From Diphasiastrum complanatum (taxonomy: Eukaryota; Streptophyta; Lycopodiopsida; Lycopodiales; Lycopodiaceae), in contig MU832039.1 in assembly GCA_029204225.1 (NCBI GenBank), positions 26,378-90,377 on the forward strand: a DNA stretch of 64,000 nucleotides, written 5' to 3'. Below the pieces are notes generated by a model, which saw nothing but the letters and a program-made list of their open reading frames with translations, was not told the origin of the DNA and ran no database searches. The translations under genes and the position numbers were made by a program. This document shows, one piece after another, positions 34,358-46,185 of this stretch. Every line of letters begins with the position of its first letter. Position 1 is the stretch's first letter.

Positions 34358-36343
34358 TGACTTCAATGGGATCTTATCTATTAGAACAAAGTGAGACTCA
34401 CTTCTACAAATTATGGTACATGGAAAGTGAGGACAGAATCCATTCTTGTACTTCAAGATCTAATAGATATAGTGAATGGGAATGAGGAGGAGCCTCGTAA
34501 TCCTCAAGAAATTCCCAAATTCAAGAAAGGAGCACGTGTTGCTTTTCATGTTTTAAAGCTAAATGTCTCTAATGAAGTTCTAAGAGAGATTAGTTCTTGT
34601 GTCAATGCTCAAGAAGCATGCAGTACTCTTCAATCCATTTATGAGTCTAATTTTTTTTTTCAAGAGTCCTTACTCTAAGAAATATGATTTTTCAAAGTTT
34701 TCAAAGAAAGGATAAAAGTGCTTCATCCTATGTTTCTAGAGTCAAGGATCTCCATAAAGATCTTTGTTGCATAGATGATTCTATCAAATTCAAAGAAATT
34801 GTTCAAGTTATTTTGAATGGATTAAGTGAGGATTTTAATACCATTGTTCAATCTTATGCAATTAAAAAGGACTTGCCATCTTTAGAAGCCTTACAAGGAG
34901 TCTTGATAGCCGAGGAGCATAGGCATCAAACTCGAGTGGCAAGATTTGAGGAAGTGATCAAGCACTCTTCACCAAATCCAAGAGAAAAGACAAGAAGAAT
35001 GGCAAGAGCTCCAAGGACAACACAAAAGCAATGGAGAAGACATCCGAGGAGGAACCAAGCTCATCAAATGTGAAGAAGAACAAGGACAAGGTTACTTGTT
35101 TCTCATGTGACAAAAAGGGGCATTCTGCCTCCCAATGCTACAAAAGGAAAAAGCAAGCCAACATCACTTGTGAAGATGAATCTCCTTGTGACAAAGAAGA
35201 TTCAATTATGATGTCTAACTTTTCATCTTCCTCTTTCAAGCATTCTAATGTATGGTGGCTAGATAGTGGTGCCTCATCCCACATGAGTAGTGATAAAAAC
35301 TCTTTTTGTAATCTTGTACCATACAAAGGATCTAGATGTTGTATCTATACAGCAAATGATGAGGAATGTATGATAGAAGGCATATAAAGCATATCTCTAG
35401 ATAAGCCTGATCTCAATGATGTGCTCTATTTTCCTAGTTTGACTAAAAATCTAATAAGTGTAGGCCAACTCAATGATGATGGTCTACAAGTAGATTTTAA
35501 AGATGGTACTTGCTTGATCATAAAAGATGATGATATAATAGCATCAAGTTCTCATTTTGGAAGGTTATTCAAGCTTGATGGAAATGGAAAAGCTAATCTT
35601 TGCTCGGATATTGTGCTACAAGGAAAGCTTTCAAATGAAGATCTATGGCATAGGAGGTTGGGCCGTCCCAACTCCAAGGCCATACAATCTATGTGCAAGT
35701 TGGATCTAGCTCATGGTTTGCCTAAGTCCATGATCAAGGAGCCAAGTCCTTGTGATGCATGTGCATTGGCCAAATCACATGCAAGGCCACGTCAAAGATC
35801 AATCATCAAGTCCAAAGCACCTTTGGAACTCATCCATAGTGACATTCATTTCTCATCCACCAAGAGCAAGGGTGGAGCTACATGTTTTATAACATTTATA
35901 AATGATTACTCACGGTTTTGCTGGGCTTATCTCTTATCTTCTAAAGCACTTGCATATGAAACTTTTGTGAAGTTCAAAGCTTTTGTTGAGAATCAACTAT
36001 CATGTAAAATTAAAGCTTTGAGAAGTGATAATGGAGGTGAATACATCTCCACAAAGTTCATAAACTTTTGTAATGATTTTGGCATTAGAAGAGATTTCAC
36101 TTGTTCCTACTCTCCTCAATCTAATGGAGTGCCCGAAAGAAAAAGTAGAACTCTATGTGAATGTGCAAAGGCACTTAGACTATGAGTCTCACTTTCTAGA
36201 GACTTTTGGGGAGAAGCAATAGTATGTGCTAACTATCTTTGCAATTTTTTGCCAAATCATGCTATAGAAGATATTTCACCTTATGAAAAGTTGTATGGAA
36301 GGACACCCGAGGTCAATCATCTTAGAACATTTGGATGTGTATG
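34358..36343 (+). pseudogene. copia gag-protease-integrase, interrupted by LTR element
   Basis: Gag starts MTSMGSYLLEQSE and is frameshifted near 34393, 34680 and 35030. A zinc knuckle CFSCDKKGHSASQC and the protease VWWLDSGASSHM follow. From 35421 a long frame covers GAG-pre-integrase (LWHRRLGRP, CDACALAKSH) and integrase (IHSDIHFSS, RSDNGGEYIST, PQSNGVPERKSR) to a stop at 36183. Integrase continues to FGCVC at 36343. There the 9.66-kb element 36344-46007 is inserted, and a few codons resume after 46007 (CFV). RT and RNase H are not found. Confidence 0.88.
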
Positions 36344-36833
36344 TGTAAAGACCACTAGGGACGATCCCCTAAGATGAGGATAGGAAAACAAAAGAGAGAC
36401 TATGGAGCAAAACCACCCAACCAATCCTAGATCCCTCCTAGAGAATCCTCCTGGATCTAGTCCCCAAGCCATGTCAATATGACAACAAGAGGAGAAGAGC
36501 TCATTAGGTAACCTAGACCAAGTCCTCGATGGAATAATCACTACCTCAATATATAGAGAGTAGGATCCTGTGCATGAGCACATGCAATTCCCATGCAGGT
36601 CAACTATAAATAGGTTACAGCTCTACATACATACCTCTTGCCTATATCAATCACACGTACATGCACTACTCCATATGTCTCAATTAGAGTGTCTGGGTCC
36701 TCTCAAGGTCATTAGTCACCAACAGGCCTTGACCTGGAATAAAATCTAGGCGTGACCAATAATCTTGAACACTGGAGGGCCGGTCTACCATATTAGGACT
36801 ATTCCATGTCCTTAGCGGAATATGGCCGTAACA
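36344..36833 (-). repeat. 3' LTR of the 9.66-kb element
   Basis: It runs from TGTAAAGACCACTAGG to GGCCGTAACA in window orientation. The minus strand has a TATA-like CTATTTATAGTTG near 36606. A purine-rich stretch (minus strand AACAGAGGCAGAA) borders it at 36834-36846 and could be the polypurine tract. Confidence 0.85.
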
Positions 36834-36889
36834 TTCTGCCTCTGTTAAATAGGTTATGTCCTCAGAACGGGAAAAAGAAAATATGAAAC

Positions 36890-37081
36890 CATTCCTTAAG
36901 CTTTCAAATCTTTCTCATGAATCATTATTTTTAGTCTGATCTTTCCATTTAAATAAGTACTCAAAGATGCAACAATATTCAATTGCTTGCTCTTACTCTT
37001 GAATACTAACTCAAATTCCAAAAGATACACTAAACTATAAATCTTCCAAATGGGTTGATCTACTGTAGGCTGATATTCCAA
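36890..37081 (-). pseudogene. possible gypsy RNase H/integrase linker
   Basis: The minus strand encodes PIWKIYSLVYLLEFELVFKS and then QLNIVASLSTYLNG. This resembles the gypsy segment of the type W-x-L-x-L-Q-E-F-x-F followed by V-A-D-x-L-S. The match is weak and short. If correct, the outer element is a gypsy type. Confidence 0.4.
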
Positions 37082-37507
37082 AGAATATTCTAGCCATTCT
37101 GCGGAACATCTTCAAAAATACAAGCAGGATAGGATTTAAATGTAGAACTTGCCCAACAAGTTTAGACTTTTACGGTATCCGTACTGGCTTAAGTTATTTA
37201 GTTCTAAGTTTAAATTGCCATGGGCACTGCACATAGATATGTAATTTCAAGTTATGTAAAAGTTAGTCACAGAGGCCTATTGGGGGTTTGTCCCATGGCA
37301 CCAGTGTGATTCAAAGTAAGTTAGTCTATGTGGCTTACTTGTCCCATAATGCATTTCTGTAAGTGACCACCACTCCAAGCAAAAATAGGAGTGGAAGAGT
37401 CCATTTTCGAGAAGAATCTCATTTGCAATACATGCCTATCTTTCTCTCTAAGTGTTCTCCCTTGTGTGGTTTCATGTATAGTGTTACTTCACGTTGTATT
37501 GTATATT
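37082..37507. other. unassigned interior of the 9.66-kb element
   Basis: No frame, motif or repeat was recognised in these 426 bases. Confidence 0.5.
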
Positions 37508-37799
37508 ATTCATCTGGCAACAGGTTAAGTTAATCTAGGCCCTCCATTCTCTAGTAGGGTAAGCCTAAGAGGAGGAGATTTAGATTAGGGTTTTATCATT
37601 TAGGTTAAGCCGTCATTTGTAGTTGTTAAGGAGAGAAAAGAGAGAAGAGTGGATCTTGCCCATCAAAATACTCACCCTATGCTCATTGTGCTCTTCCCAT
37701 CCTCTTGCTCAAGCTAGTTGGAGAAGCCATAGCATAGACTAGTTGGGAGACCGCCATAGTCATGCTAGATGGAGCCATAGCCAACGGAGGATGAGAAAT
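37508..37799 (+). repeat. direct repeat, left copy (probable LTR)
   Basis: The shared sequence starts ATTCATCTGGCAACAGG and ends near GGATGAGAAAT. The copy at 44695-44983 differs at a few positions. Confidence 0.75.
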
Positions 37800-38052
37800 C
37801 TTTTTCTCAATTTCTCTCCATTTCTAGCTACGATTTTTGCTTGTTCTTGTTTTTGCTTATTATACGTTTCTAGTTGCTCTTCTCGTTCTTGTTTGTTTGC
37901 TTTTCGCATCCTTCCTACATTTTTTTTTCTTACTTGTTTTTAATATCCATCTTACTTCCTTACACCATCTTATAGCCACACATTTTTCAAGGAGAGGAGG
38001 GGGGTTTTCAAAGCAATCTACTATTTTCAAAGGAGCAAAGCGGTCTCCTGAG

Positions 38053-38253
38053 TTTTTTCAGGTGCTTTGCAAGCGTGGATCTGTAGCGGGTGCATCCAAG
38101 GTATAAGATATAGAACACATTTTTTCAGGTGCTTTGGAAGCATGGACCTGTAGCGGGTGCATCCAAGGTATAAGGTATAGAACACACTTTTTCAGGTGCT
38201 TTGGAAGCGTGGACCTGTAGCGGGTGCATTCAAGGTATAAGGTATAGAACACG
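38053..38253. repeat. three tandem units of 67 bp
   Basis: Each unit has TTTTCAGGTGCTTTG, GTAGCGGGTGCATCCAAGG and TATAGAACAC. The three copies differ at a few bases only. CAGGTG starts at 38059, 38126 and 38193, giving an exact 67-bp period. Confidence 0.95.
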
Positions 38254-39710
38254 AACAACTGGTTTCCAGGTGTCTCTTGTCCACGGGCCTGTCCATGGAT
38301 TTCTTGTGTTGTCTAGTGCGTTGTTTTAGCTGTTTTTCAGTCGCATCTAGCCTATACCAGTTTCTGTCATCTCAGAGGATTTGTTAGATGATGTTTGCGC
38401 ATATACTACAACTGATACGGTAGGGATCAGGCGTAAGTAAATCATACTCTTCAGGCTATTCGAAGATCAGATGTTGTGGTTTTGGTTATTGATGCCATGG
38501 ACTGTGGATTTTAGCATCTTTTAAGCATCCTTACTCTTCGCCTCTTCTTTTGGCATCCTTTTCCACTCCCTTCCACGTTTTCTTGTTGTCCTCAGAAGCT
38601 CTTCCAACATTGGAGTTCCAATCACATGGATTTATTATAGCAATGCAGGTCATAAGCAGCTCAGTACCCGTTCATCTGCGCATGAGCTCATGGGCTAATC
38701 TTTTGACAAAGCGTCCACTAGTTCTAATGTATCTTGTTGTCTAGAACAAGACCAAGACACAATCTTTAGCCTTATGAGGTCTAATCACAAAGTCTTAGAC
38801 CAACAAGTTCTTCATGCATAATGTAGACCAGAATACTACACAACCTGACTCACTTGGACTTCACTATGCGTTGAAAATTACACTCAAATGGTTGGTGCTG
38901 CGCAGACCCAGTTCTTGTCTACCCATTCCTACCTCCTACACCTGTCACATTTCTGAATTGAACTTCTTAGCTGCTATGAAGCCAAAGCACAATGTTCACA
39001 CCTGCAGCCCTTTGAACATCTACATCAATGTGTATCTACTATCAGTCACTTTTCTAAAGAATACAAATCTCTAATAATCATGCTTATGGCTGAGGAATTT
39101 CTCTGTCAGAGATCACTCTTCTGATAAAAAGTATTGTTACTAATCAGCACATTTTTGCATTGCAAGTCCAACGTACTTTTCTATCTAGAAAGATGCATGG
39201 TTCCAATTTAGATATCAATGCACTTTCTGGACATAGATAGGTGCATTTCTAGTAGCAAAATCAATGCATCTTCTATCCTCAGAATGCCCTCAGAAGTAGT
39301 GCATTTGGTCTATGCCATTTTTGAAGTAGTGCAGACCCTAAGATCCATCAAAAAGACCTATTAATTTTTGATGATGGTGTGTACATCCGCTCCAAAGGAG
39401 TTGTGTTTTTGGCTGGGCAGAAGTGCACGAGTAGGGAAAATTTTTTTGGACTTTCCAGACATCAAAATCCACTATTTGGGCTGAGAAATCCAGTATAATC
39501 AGTAATAAATGTCGGAGTTGGGCTATTACACTGCTCGCACAACCATTTTTGGCATTTGGAGGTATTAAGATCCATCTTTTGGACCTGTGCAAGTACTCAA
39601 AATTAGCCTCACATGGATTTTAATACTGAGGTCTGATTTTTGGACTTTCGAAGTGCTTTTCAGCACTAACATGATTTGCACAACAGAATTTAGGTGTGCA
39701 AATCATTCTT

Positions 39711-40632
39711 CAGGTGTGCGAGTCATTTCAAGCTATTTTTTATCTTCTTTCGATCTGTGAGCGAGTTCCTCACCATTCAAATAGTTGTGCGAGTCATTTT
39801 TTGTATTGTGCGAGTCATTTCTGTGTTGTACGAGTCATTTTTGGTGTTGTACGAGTCATTTTTGGAGTTGTACGAGTTGTTTTTGTGTTGCATGAGTCAT
39901 TTTTTTGTGCGAGTACTTCTTGTGTGAGTCATATTCCCGTCGGCGAGTCATCTTCGGTGCAAGTACATCAATTCCCGCGTGCATATGTCAATCACTATGT
40001 GCGAATAAGTACATTCTCGTCACGAGTCACCTTCCTGCGTGAGTCATTTGCACGGTTTCTAGCTCCACGGGTACAGGGTTACATGAGTCATTTTTTTTGC
40101 GAGTCATCTTCTCTGTATGAGTCATATGCGAGTGGTAAGTTACCTATCTATGAGTCATTTTTTGCACTTTCTACGCCTCTACGTGTAGTACGTTTTTGTC
40201 CATGAGTCATTTTTTTGCGCGAGTCATCTTTTGTGCGAGTCCTGTGCGAGTCATCTGTTTCCATCCACGAGTCATTTTTTTTTGCGCGAGTCATCTTCTG
40301 TGCGAGTCATGTGTGAGTCATCTGTTTCCGTCCACGAGTCATGTTTTTGCGCAAGTCATCTTCTGTGCGAGTCATCTATTTCTGTCCACGAGTCATTTTC
40401 TTTGCATGAGTCATCTTCTGTGCAAGTCCTGTGCGAGTCATCTGTCTCCGTCCACGAGTCATCTTCTGCGCGAGTCATCTGTTTTTGTCCACAAGTCATT
40501 TTTTTGTGTGAGTCATCTTCTGTACGAGTCATATGAGAGTAGTAAGTTACCCATCCACAAGTCAGTTTTTGTACGAGTCCCTAGCAATTTTCTTGCTCTG
40601 TGGTCCTTTTGAGTGGACTGTCCGAGTCATCC
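39711..40632. repeat. array of about 30 GAGTCAT motifs
   Basis: GAGTCAT recurs about thirty times in 920 bp, mostly as GCGAGTCAT, ACGAGTCAT or ATGAGTCAT, with further near-copies. In the right half a longer unit with GTTTCCGTCCACGAGTCAT followed by GCGAGTCATCTTCTGTGCG repeats every 60-80 bp. ATGAGTCAT is the palindromic consensus bound by GCN4-type bZIP factors. Function is unproven. Confidence 0.9.
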
Positions 40633-40880
40633 TCTATTTTTTGCAAAGACTCTTGTCAGCTACAAGAGTCCTACAGGAGGTTAAAAAAAAAACTCTCAGA
40701 AACACCAATTTCTATAAAAAATTCATCTATACGAAAAGGTTCCTAGGAATTTTTTCTATAAGTTCCTTGCTTTGTGGTCCATTTGAGTTGACAAGTCATT
40801 CCTTGATATTCGCACCGACTCTTGTCAGCTACAAGAGCACTAGAGAAGGTGAAACCAAAAAAAAAAAAAAAAAAAATCCT
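40592..40880. repeat. two-unit repeat of about 174 bp
   Basis: CTTGCTCTGTGGTCC at 40592 recurs as CTTGCTTTGTGGTCC at 40766. Both are followed by GACTCTTGTCAGCTACAAGAG (an imperfect hairpin) and an A-rich run. Confidence 0.8.
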
Positions 40881-41375
40881 AAATTCGTCCAAATCGGTGA
40901 CATAAGCTACTCACTCACCACATTTTGGGCCTCCATTGATCACAGTTGATAACTTTTATCAGTGGGCGCATATGTTATTCACACAGATTCTCGACATAGA
41001 AGAAATTGCCGCCTGAGAGAAAAGTCATACCACTTGTGTGCATTTCTTGAAAAACCCTAACCATTTTGTCTTGACCGAGCTTTGCCCACTCGCCTAGCTG
41101 TCTAGCATCTCTCAAACGTATTCGACCAACCGACCATCCCAGCTATGTGGCATCTTAACTCTGTTCACTCTACAATTTAGCATCAATCCTTGCCAATGCA
41201 ATGACGATGGCTACGCATACCTCTAATCTGACGGTTCTCACCACCCATCCTTGTACATAGCCATCCCACCGAAGCAATTCAATACTACTTATTCAAGCTG
41301 GGAGAGGCCTTAGACACCTCCAGTAGGAAACGCCTTGGACGTGCACTAGCAGGAAGCCATAGAGTAAGCAAGAAA

Positions 41376-42623
41376 ATGATTGCACCCTCGCCCCCATACA
41401 CCACCATTCTAAAGAGTAGTGATACCCGCCTAGGTCAAGATGCAAGGCCCTTGGAATCCACCGTAGGTAGAGAAGAGAATGCCAAAGTACGACGAGGAAT
41501 CAGATCAGTAAGATTCCTCCAGAATTTCGACAACACGTGTAAGTTTAATGGTGATAGCTCTGAAACCAAAAAGGTGAGACTGTTCCCTATGATTCATCAA
41601 GGCAATGCCAAGGAATGATTTTTAAACCTTGAAGGCCCGAACAATACATCTTGGGAGACCATCACTGCAACACTCATCAAAAGGTTTCCAAGCTCACCCA
41701 AAGCCCTTTTCTCCAATTGACTCAGATCAAGATGTGAAGCAAACAATCAATACGCACCTACATCGAGCACTTCAAGCATCTTAAAGTAGACTGTGTTGAT
41801 GATAAAATCACTGAGAAAATGGCCATTAAATTATTCCTAGTCAGGTTACCCAAGTCCATCAGGAGAGAATTGAAACTCGTAGACTCTTACATGATGCTAA
41901 AGGACGTGATGGATGATGCCATCCGAGAAGAAGATGAAGGGTCTGACGAGGATTACGATTATCGCGAGAAAAAGGGTAAGGCGCTGGCTAAACACAAGAC
42001 TTCACATATTGAAGAATCCGCCTCAACTATCACGATCGATATCCTTCAGCATCTAGAATGTTGGTAACGAGCACACCAAGCACAAATGGAGAAGTTGACC
42101 TCATAGTTCCAAAATGCTAAAGGATGTGGCCGAAATTTATTTTCCTATCCATGGAAATATATGGTGCCCTGTGTGTGCTCAACGCCATACTGCCAACACA
42201 TGCCCACATACAAGAACGTACTATCAACAGGCACCACGACCGCTGTACCATCCGTACAAACCACCTGGACCTACGAATTACGCACCGAACTACACTGCGA
42301 ATGCATCTGCGCAGAGGCCAGGACAATACCAACCAAGGCCAATAGGCCCAATTTTTCATCAACCTCGATCCTTTGGTTCTATGAACCATCCTACACCACT
42401 TTTACATTCTGAACCAGAATCTTCTTATCCAAGGCCGATCGCTCCCCATCCAATACAACAGTCTTTTGTAGAGAGTCAACATATTGCTACATCGTCTATC
42501 ACACAAGTTGATTCCGAGTACATAGACCCAGCAATGTATTGTATAGAAGATACTAATGTGCCTGCTCATCAAGTTAGATACCATTTGCACCTTACTAAAA
42601 TTAGTAGTCTTAGATGTATCTAG
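41376..42623 (+). pseudogene. Ty3/gypsy gag, broken
   Basis: The capsid part reads CKFNGDSSETKKVRLFPM and QGNAKE, then after a stop FLNLEGPNNTSWETITATLI and KRFPSSPKALFS. From 41819 it continues FLVRLPKSIRRELKLVDSYM and an acidic stretch. From 42114 a proline-rich part holds WCPVCAQRHTANTCP, a C-x2-C-x4-H-x4-C knuckle, and ends at 42623. The same order is seen at 16251-17457. Several stops and frame changes break it. No pol follows. Confidence 0.82.
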
Positions 42624-44694
42624 GCTCGTCTAGTCTTACTGATTCTTTTTTCATTCACAGATACATAGTTGCTTCTGATCCAAATACAGTTACATCCTAT
42701 CTAGCAATTACGTAAGGTCTATCTTAAACATCATTCATAGATAAGACCAAGAATGTACCACCTTAGATCTGTGTCATCATTACGTCTCTATGACCAAGCA
42801 ATTGATATCATACCCTGGAGCCAAGTTTTGAGCTACCGCTTGATGAATTATGAGTTTTGTGTCTAGATGGTAACCCGTATGTTTTATTTGAGTGAAAGTA
42901 ATCTAAGACATAATTGTCTTATTGCATGCTACATAAATGTTATATGTTATCACTTGTTTTTCTTTTGTAACACTGTAACTATGGCCTTGTTCCAAGTTCG
43001 ATACTGGATTGCAAGAGTTTGGTCTAAGAGTGTCATGCAAATCCTTCTATAGAGTTATCTGCTACAATTTTTCATTTTTTCTCTTATTTCAAGTTTTGTC
43101 CTATCAACTATGTCGTTTGTTGCTACCTGTTTGTTTGTTCTATTGTCGTATGATTTGGTGTGTTTTCTTTTGCAGCAACACTATAGGTGATATTTCATCA
43201 GCAATTTTATTCTACCTCTACAGTTGCAGTATCAGACGAATTTTCATTGGGATATATCTCTACATCTTTACCAATGATTCCAACAACTTTTCATATGAAC
43301 AAAAAGAGCAGTCAAGGACTTCAATAACAAATGCTCAGTTTGGCAACAAAACGAGCATCTTATTAGACTGCAACCATGATCTAGCAAAAGATCCATCTTC
43401 CCAACAAGATGGAATATCCGCGACAACACCAACACTGCCATTCGCAATAAGCAGTTGGTTTTACGTAAGCGCTACAATATCCATGCTTTACCAATTGCCT
43501 CACCATCGCCATCAAATCATCAATAAAGTGGCAGCTTGTACCAGTGAAGGGCTCAAGTCACATCAAAGGCAAAATCTATGTGCAAACCAACGTAGACGAC
43601 AAGTGTTTCTACCAATGCCAACAATGATGCTTCATTGGCAAAATGTACATTGAGCAGTGGTAATCGTGTCTGAAGACCGTACTACCGCTATTGTACATCA
43701 TCCATTCGATCATCTGTGGAGGCCACAATAAGCACAAGTCATCACTGAGTGAAATCTTGTAGGCCTACGTAAACTGAAGGAATCTCAAGTCAATCAGAGA
43801 TTGAAGTTATGAGCACACAACCTCAATGACAAAGCTATTTTCAAAGGAGAGCAATGATGATTTCGTGGGGAATTGAACAAAGAGCTTTGGCTATATTATG
43901 GAGAGATATGGAAAACCACACAATACTTATCTCATTCTTTTTTTCCATCCATTCATTCCCTCATATTCCATCGAATGGTCAATCTTGAAACTTCATCTCA
44001 CTTCTCCCATCCTTGTTTCAAGACCTCATTTCCACCCGATGAATCGATCTGAACTTGCTCTAGATTATGAATTGAAACACTTTGTAAAGCAAACAACTCT
44101 ACGACATCTGCAGCAGACCACTGATGCTGTTTAAAAGCTCCAAGGGAATAAAGCAAGAATGATAGAGGCTCTCACCGATAAAATGCCAGTCGTGTCGCTG
44201 CAAAAGAGATCAGCTTCTTGATAACTCCAAAGCACATAACTATGTGTATGAAAAAAAAAATGTCATACAAGTCTTTAGATACAATTGCTACAATTCAAAG
44301 AGCTCTCAAACTATGCAGAGCTCAAAGAAGTTGCAGTGGCACAACAATGTCAAAAGAGGAGATCTCTGTCAACAAAGTATTTTCAAACACAATAGTTTAT
44401 CAACTACAGTACCTTTGTGTTCGTGAAGCAAATAAATCTACACCATCTACAACATACCATTGATATAGTTTGGCGTTTGAAGCAACAAACTCAAGGATGT
44501 GAGAGGTTTCCAACAACGATTATGAGCCATGTCTTAAGTCCAAAAAAACAAAAAAAATTCAAACTACTGCAAGAAACGTCAAATGAAAAACTTCTGCTGA
44601 CAAAAGTACTTTCAAAAGACAATAATGAACAAAGGAATTTTGATCCATCCAGCCCCTTCCATCTATCCACCTTCACCACTTCCGAGATTACAAC
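42624..44694 (+). other. non-coding stretch after gypsy gag
   Basis: Short frames (43009-43653, 44417-44725) show no known domain. A pair of similar segments (near 44085-44130 and 44420-44465, encoding VKQTTLRHLQQTTDAV and VKQINLHHLQHTIDIV) suggests an old internal duplication of coding sequence. Confidence 0.45.
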
Positions 44695-44983
44695 ATTCAT
44701 CTGGCAACAGGGTAAGTTAATCTAGGCCCTCCATTCTCTAGTAGGCTAAGCCTTAGAGGAGGAGATTTAGATTAGGGTTTTATCATTTAGGTTAAGCCAT
44801 CATTTGTAGTTGTTAAGGAGAGAAAAGAGAGAAGAGTGGATCTTTCCCATCAGAATACTCACCTTATGCTCATTGTGCTCTTCCCATCCTCTTGCTCAAG
44901 CTAGTTGGAGAAGCCATAACATAGACTAGTTGGGAGACCGCAGTCATGCTATATGGAGCCATAGCCAATGGAGGATGCGAAAT
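44695..44983 (+). repeat. direct repeat, right copy (probable LTR)
   Basis: It matches 37508-37799 with scattered substitutions and a small deletion near 44940. Confidence 0.75.
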
Positions 44984-45517
44984 GTACAACATCTACTCCA
45001 AAACAAAGTTTATCACCTTCATGTATTCCTAATTACATGAACCACTGGGTGATTTAACTTCTTTGTTTCAGAGACCAAATCCAAAAGCTAAAGAAATTCC
45101 ATTTCAATTTCTTGTAGAAAAATAATGCCTCTTGATACCAGTATTCTTAGAATATCCAAATATTCTAAAATACCACAATTCAGTCGTCTAAAATCTCTAG
45201 GAGATCCATCAAGTCTCAGACAATCCTAACTCAAACCAGAGTACTACAATTACTCAAATGAGTTAATAGCCCCATTTCTAGCATCACATGCAAGAAATCA
45301 GCATCTATCCGTATCTTAATAGATTTATATGTCTCCTACACAACTGGAGATATAGACTGAACTTGTACACAAGCACTTATAGACTACAATCTGTAAAGTA
45401 AGCAAATTCCTCATAAGTAAGCAATTACTTAATGAAAATTCCTATGAGATCCACTCAATCTCAAGTATGTAAAGGAATTCAAAATTCAAAATAATAGATC
45501 TTAATCCTTGATACCAA
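44984..45517 (-). other. 5' leader of the 9.66-kb element
   Basis: Non-coding sequence between the gypsy relic and the right LTR. At its right end the minus strand reads TTGGTATCAAGGA (45505-45517), a degenerate Met-tRNA primer site directly against the LTR. Confidence 0.6.
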
Positions 45518-46007
45518 TGTGAAGACCACTAGGGACAATCCCCTAAGATGAGGATAGGAAAACACAAGAGAGACTATGGAGCAAAACCACCCAACCAGTC
45601 CTAGATCCCTCCTAGAGAATCCTCCTGGATCTAGTCCCCAAGCCATGTCAATATGACAGCAAGAGGAGAAGAGCTCATCATGTAACCTAGACCAAGTCGT
45701 CGACAAAATAATCACTACCTCAATATAGAGAGAGTAGGATCCTGTGCATGAGCACATGCAATCCCCATGCAGGTCAACTATAAATAGGTTACAGCTCTAC
45801 ATGCATACCTCTTGCCTATATCAGTCACACGTACATGCACTACGCCATATATCTCAGTTAGAGTGTTTGGGTCCTCTCAAGGTCATTAGTCACCTATAGG
45901 CCCTGACTTGGAGTAGAATCTAGGCGTGACCAATAATCTTGAACACTGGAGGGCCAACCTACCATATTAGGACTATTCCATCTCCTTAGCGGAATATGGC
46001 TGTAACA
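45518..46007 (-). repeat. 5' LTR of the 9.66-kb element
   Basis: It runs from TGTGAAGACCACTAGG to GGCTGTAACA in window orientation and is followed by the target duplication GTATG. Confidence 0.85.
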
Positions 46008-46059
46008 GTATGCTTTGTATGATAACAGACACATGTCGTTTGCTAGAAAATTACATACC

Positions 46060-46185
46060 AGATGGTTGGGCCGTATAAATTCATAGAAGTTTTTAATAAT
46101 GGATCACTTCAGTTAGCTGATCTCCAAGGACATTTACTTGAGACTCGAGTAAATGGTTCAAGAGTGAAGTGCTACTATGACTAAT
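46060..46185 (+). pseudogene. gypsy integrase C-terminal fragment
   Basis: The frame gives MVGPYKFIEVFNNGSLQLAD, then LQGHLLETRVNGSRVKCYYD and a stop. This is the end of gypsy integrase (W-x-G-P-Y...L-x-D-x-x-G...V-N-G-x-R-x-K-x-Y). The remainder of the element to the left is missing, because copia integrase codons stand just upstream at 46008-46020. Confidence 0.8.

Larger units (their letters stand above)
37800..41375 (+). other. long repeat-bearing leader before gypsy gag
   Basis: About 3.6 kb without recognisable coding sequence. It holds a 67-bp triplicate (38053-38253), the GAGTCAT array (39711-40632) and a two-unit repeat (40592-40880). Frames found across the array (for example 39696-40205 and 40196-40612) are read from repeats in several phases and are unlikely to be genes. 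Confidence 0.65.
37508..44983 (+). mobile_element. gypsy relic with gag but no pol, bounded by direct repeats
   Basis: A 290-bp direct repeat (37508-37799 and 44695-44983) brackets a long leader, a gypsy gag and about 2 kb of non-coding DNA. No protease, RT, RNase H or integrase motif is present between them. The repeats look like LTRs or truncated LTRs, but standard TG..CA ends, a primer site and a target duplication were not found. Its gag family is that of 16251-17457. Confidence 0.6.
36344..46007 (-). mobile_element. 9.66-kb LTR retrotransposon with 5-bp target duplication
   Basis: LTRs of 490 bp at 36344-36833 and 45518-46007 are direct copies that differ at roughly 6 percent of positions by eye. 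GTATG occurs on both outer sides (36339-36343 and 46008-46012). A weak primer-binding site next to the right LTR sets the minus orientation. The interior holds a short RNase-H-like piece and then a separate gypsy gag relic bounded by its own direct repeats. It lies within copia integrase coding sequence. Confidence 0.88.

Noticed and set aside
36339-36343. GTATG as a chance match rather than a target duplication
   Set aside because: Considered because right-hand sequence soon becomes gypsy, but integrase codons FGCVC and CFV join in frame across the duplication, so it was kept as real.
39694-40612. Overlapping frames of 77-169 codons rich in Ser, His and Val across the GAGTCAT array
   Set aside because: Three phases are open at once because the repeat words lack stop codons; no domain, and repeat structure explains them.
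42117-42389. Minus-strand frame of 90 codons opposite gypsy gag
   Set aside because: It is the antisense shadow of the proline-rich gag segment with the WCPVC motif.
43009-43653. 214-codon frame after the gypsy gag
   Set aside because: Long, but composition is like random AT-rich DNA, no domain is visible, and it spans what looks like the non-coding tail of the element.
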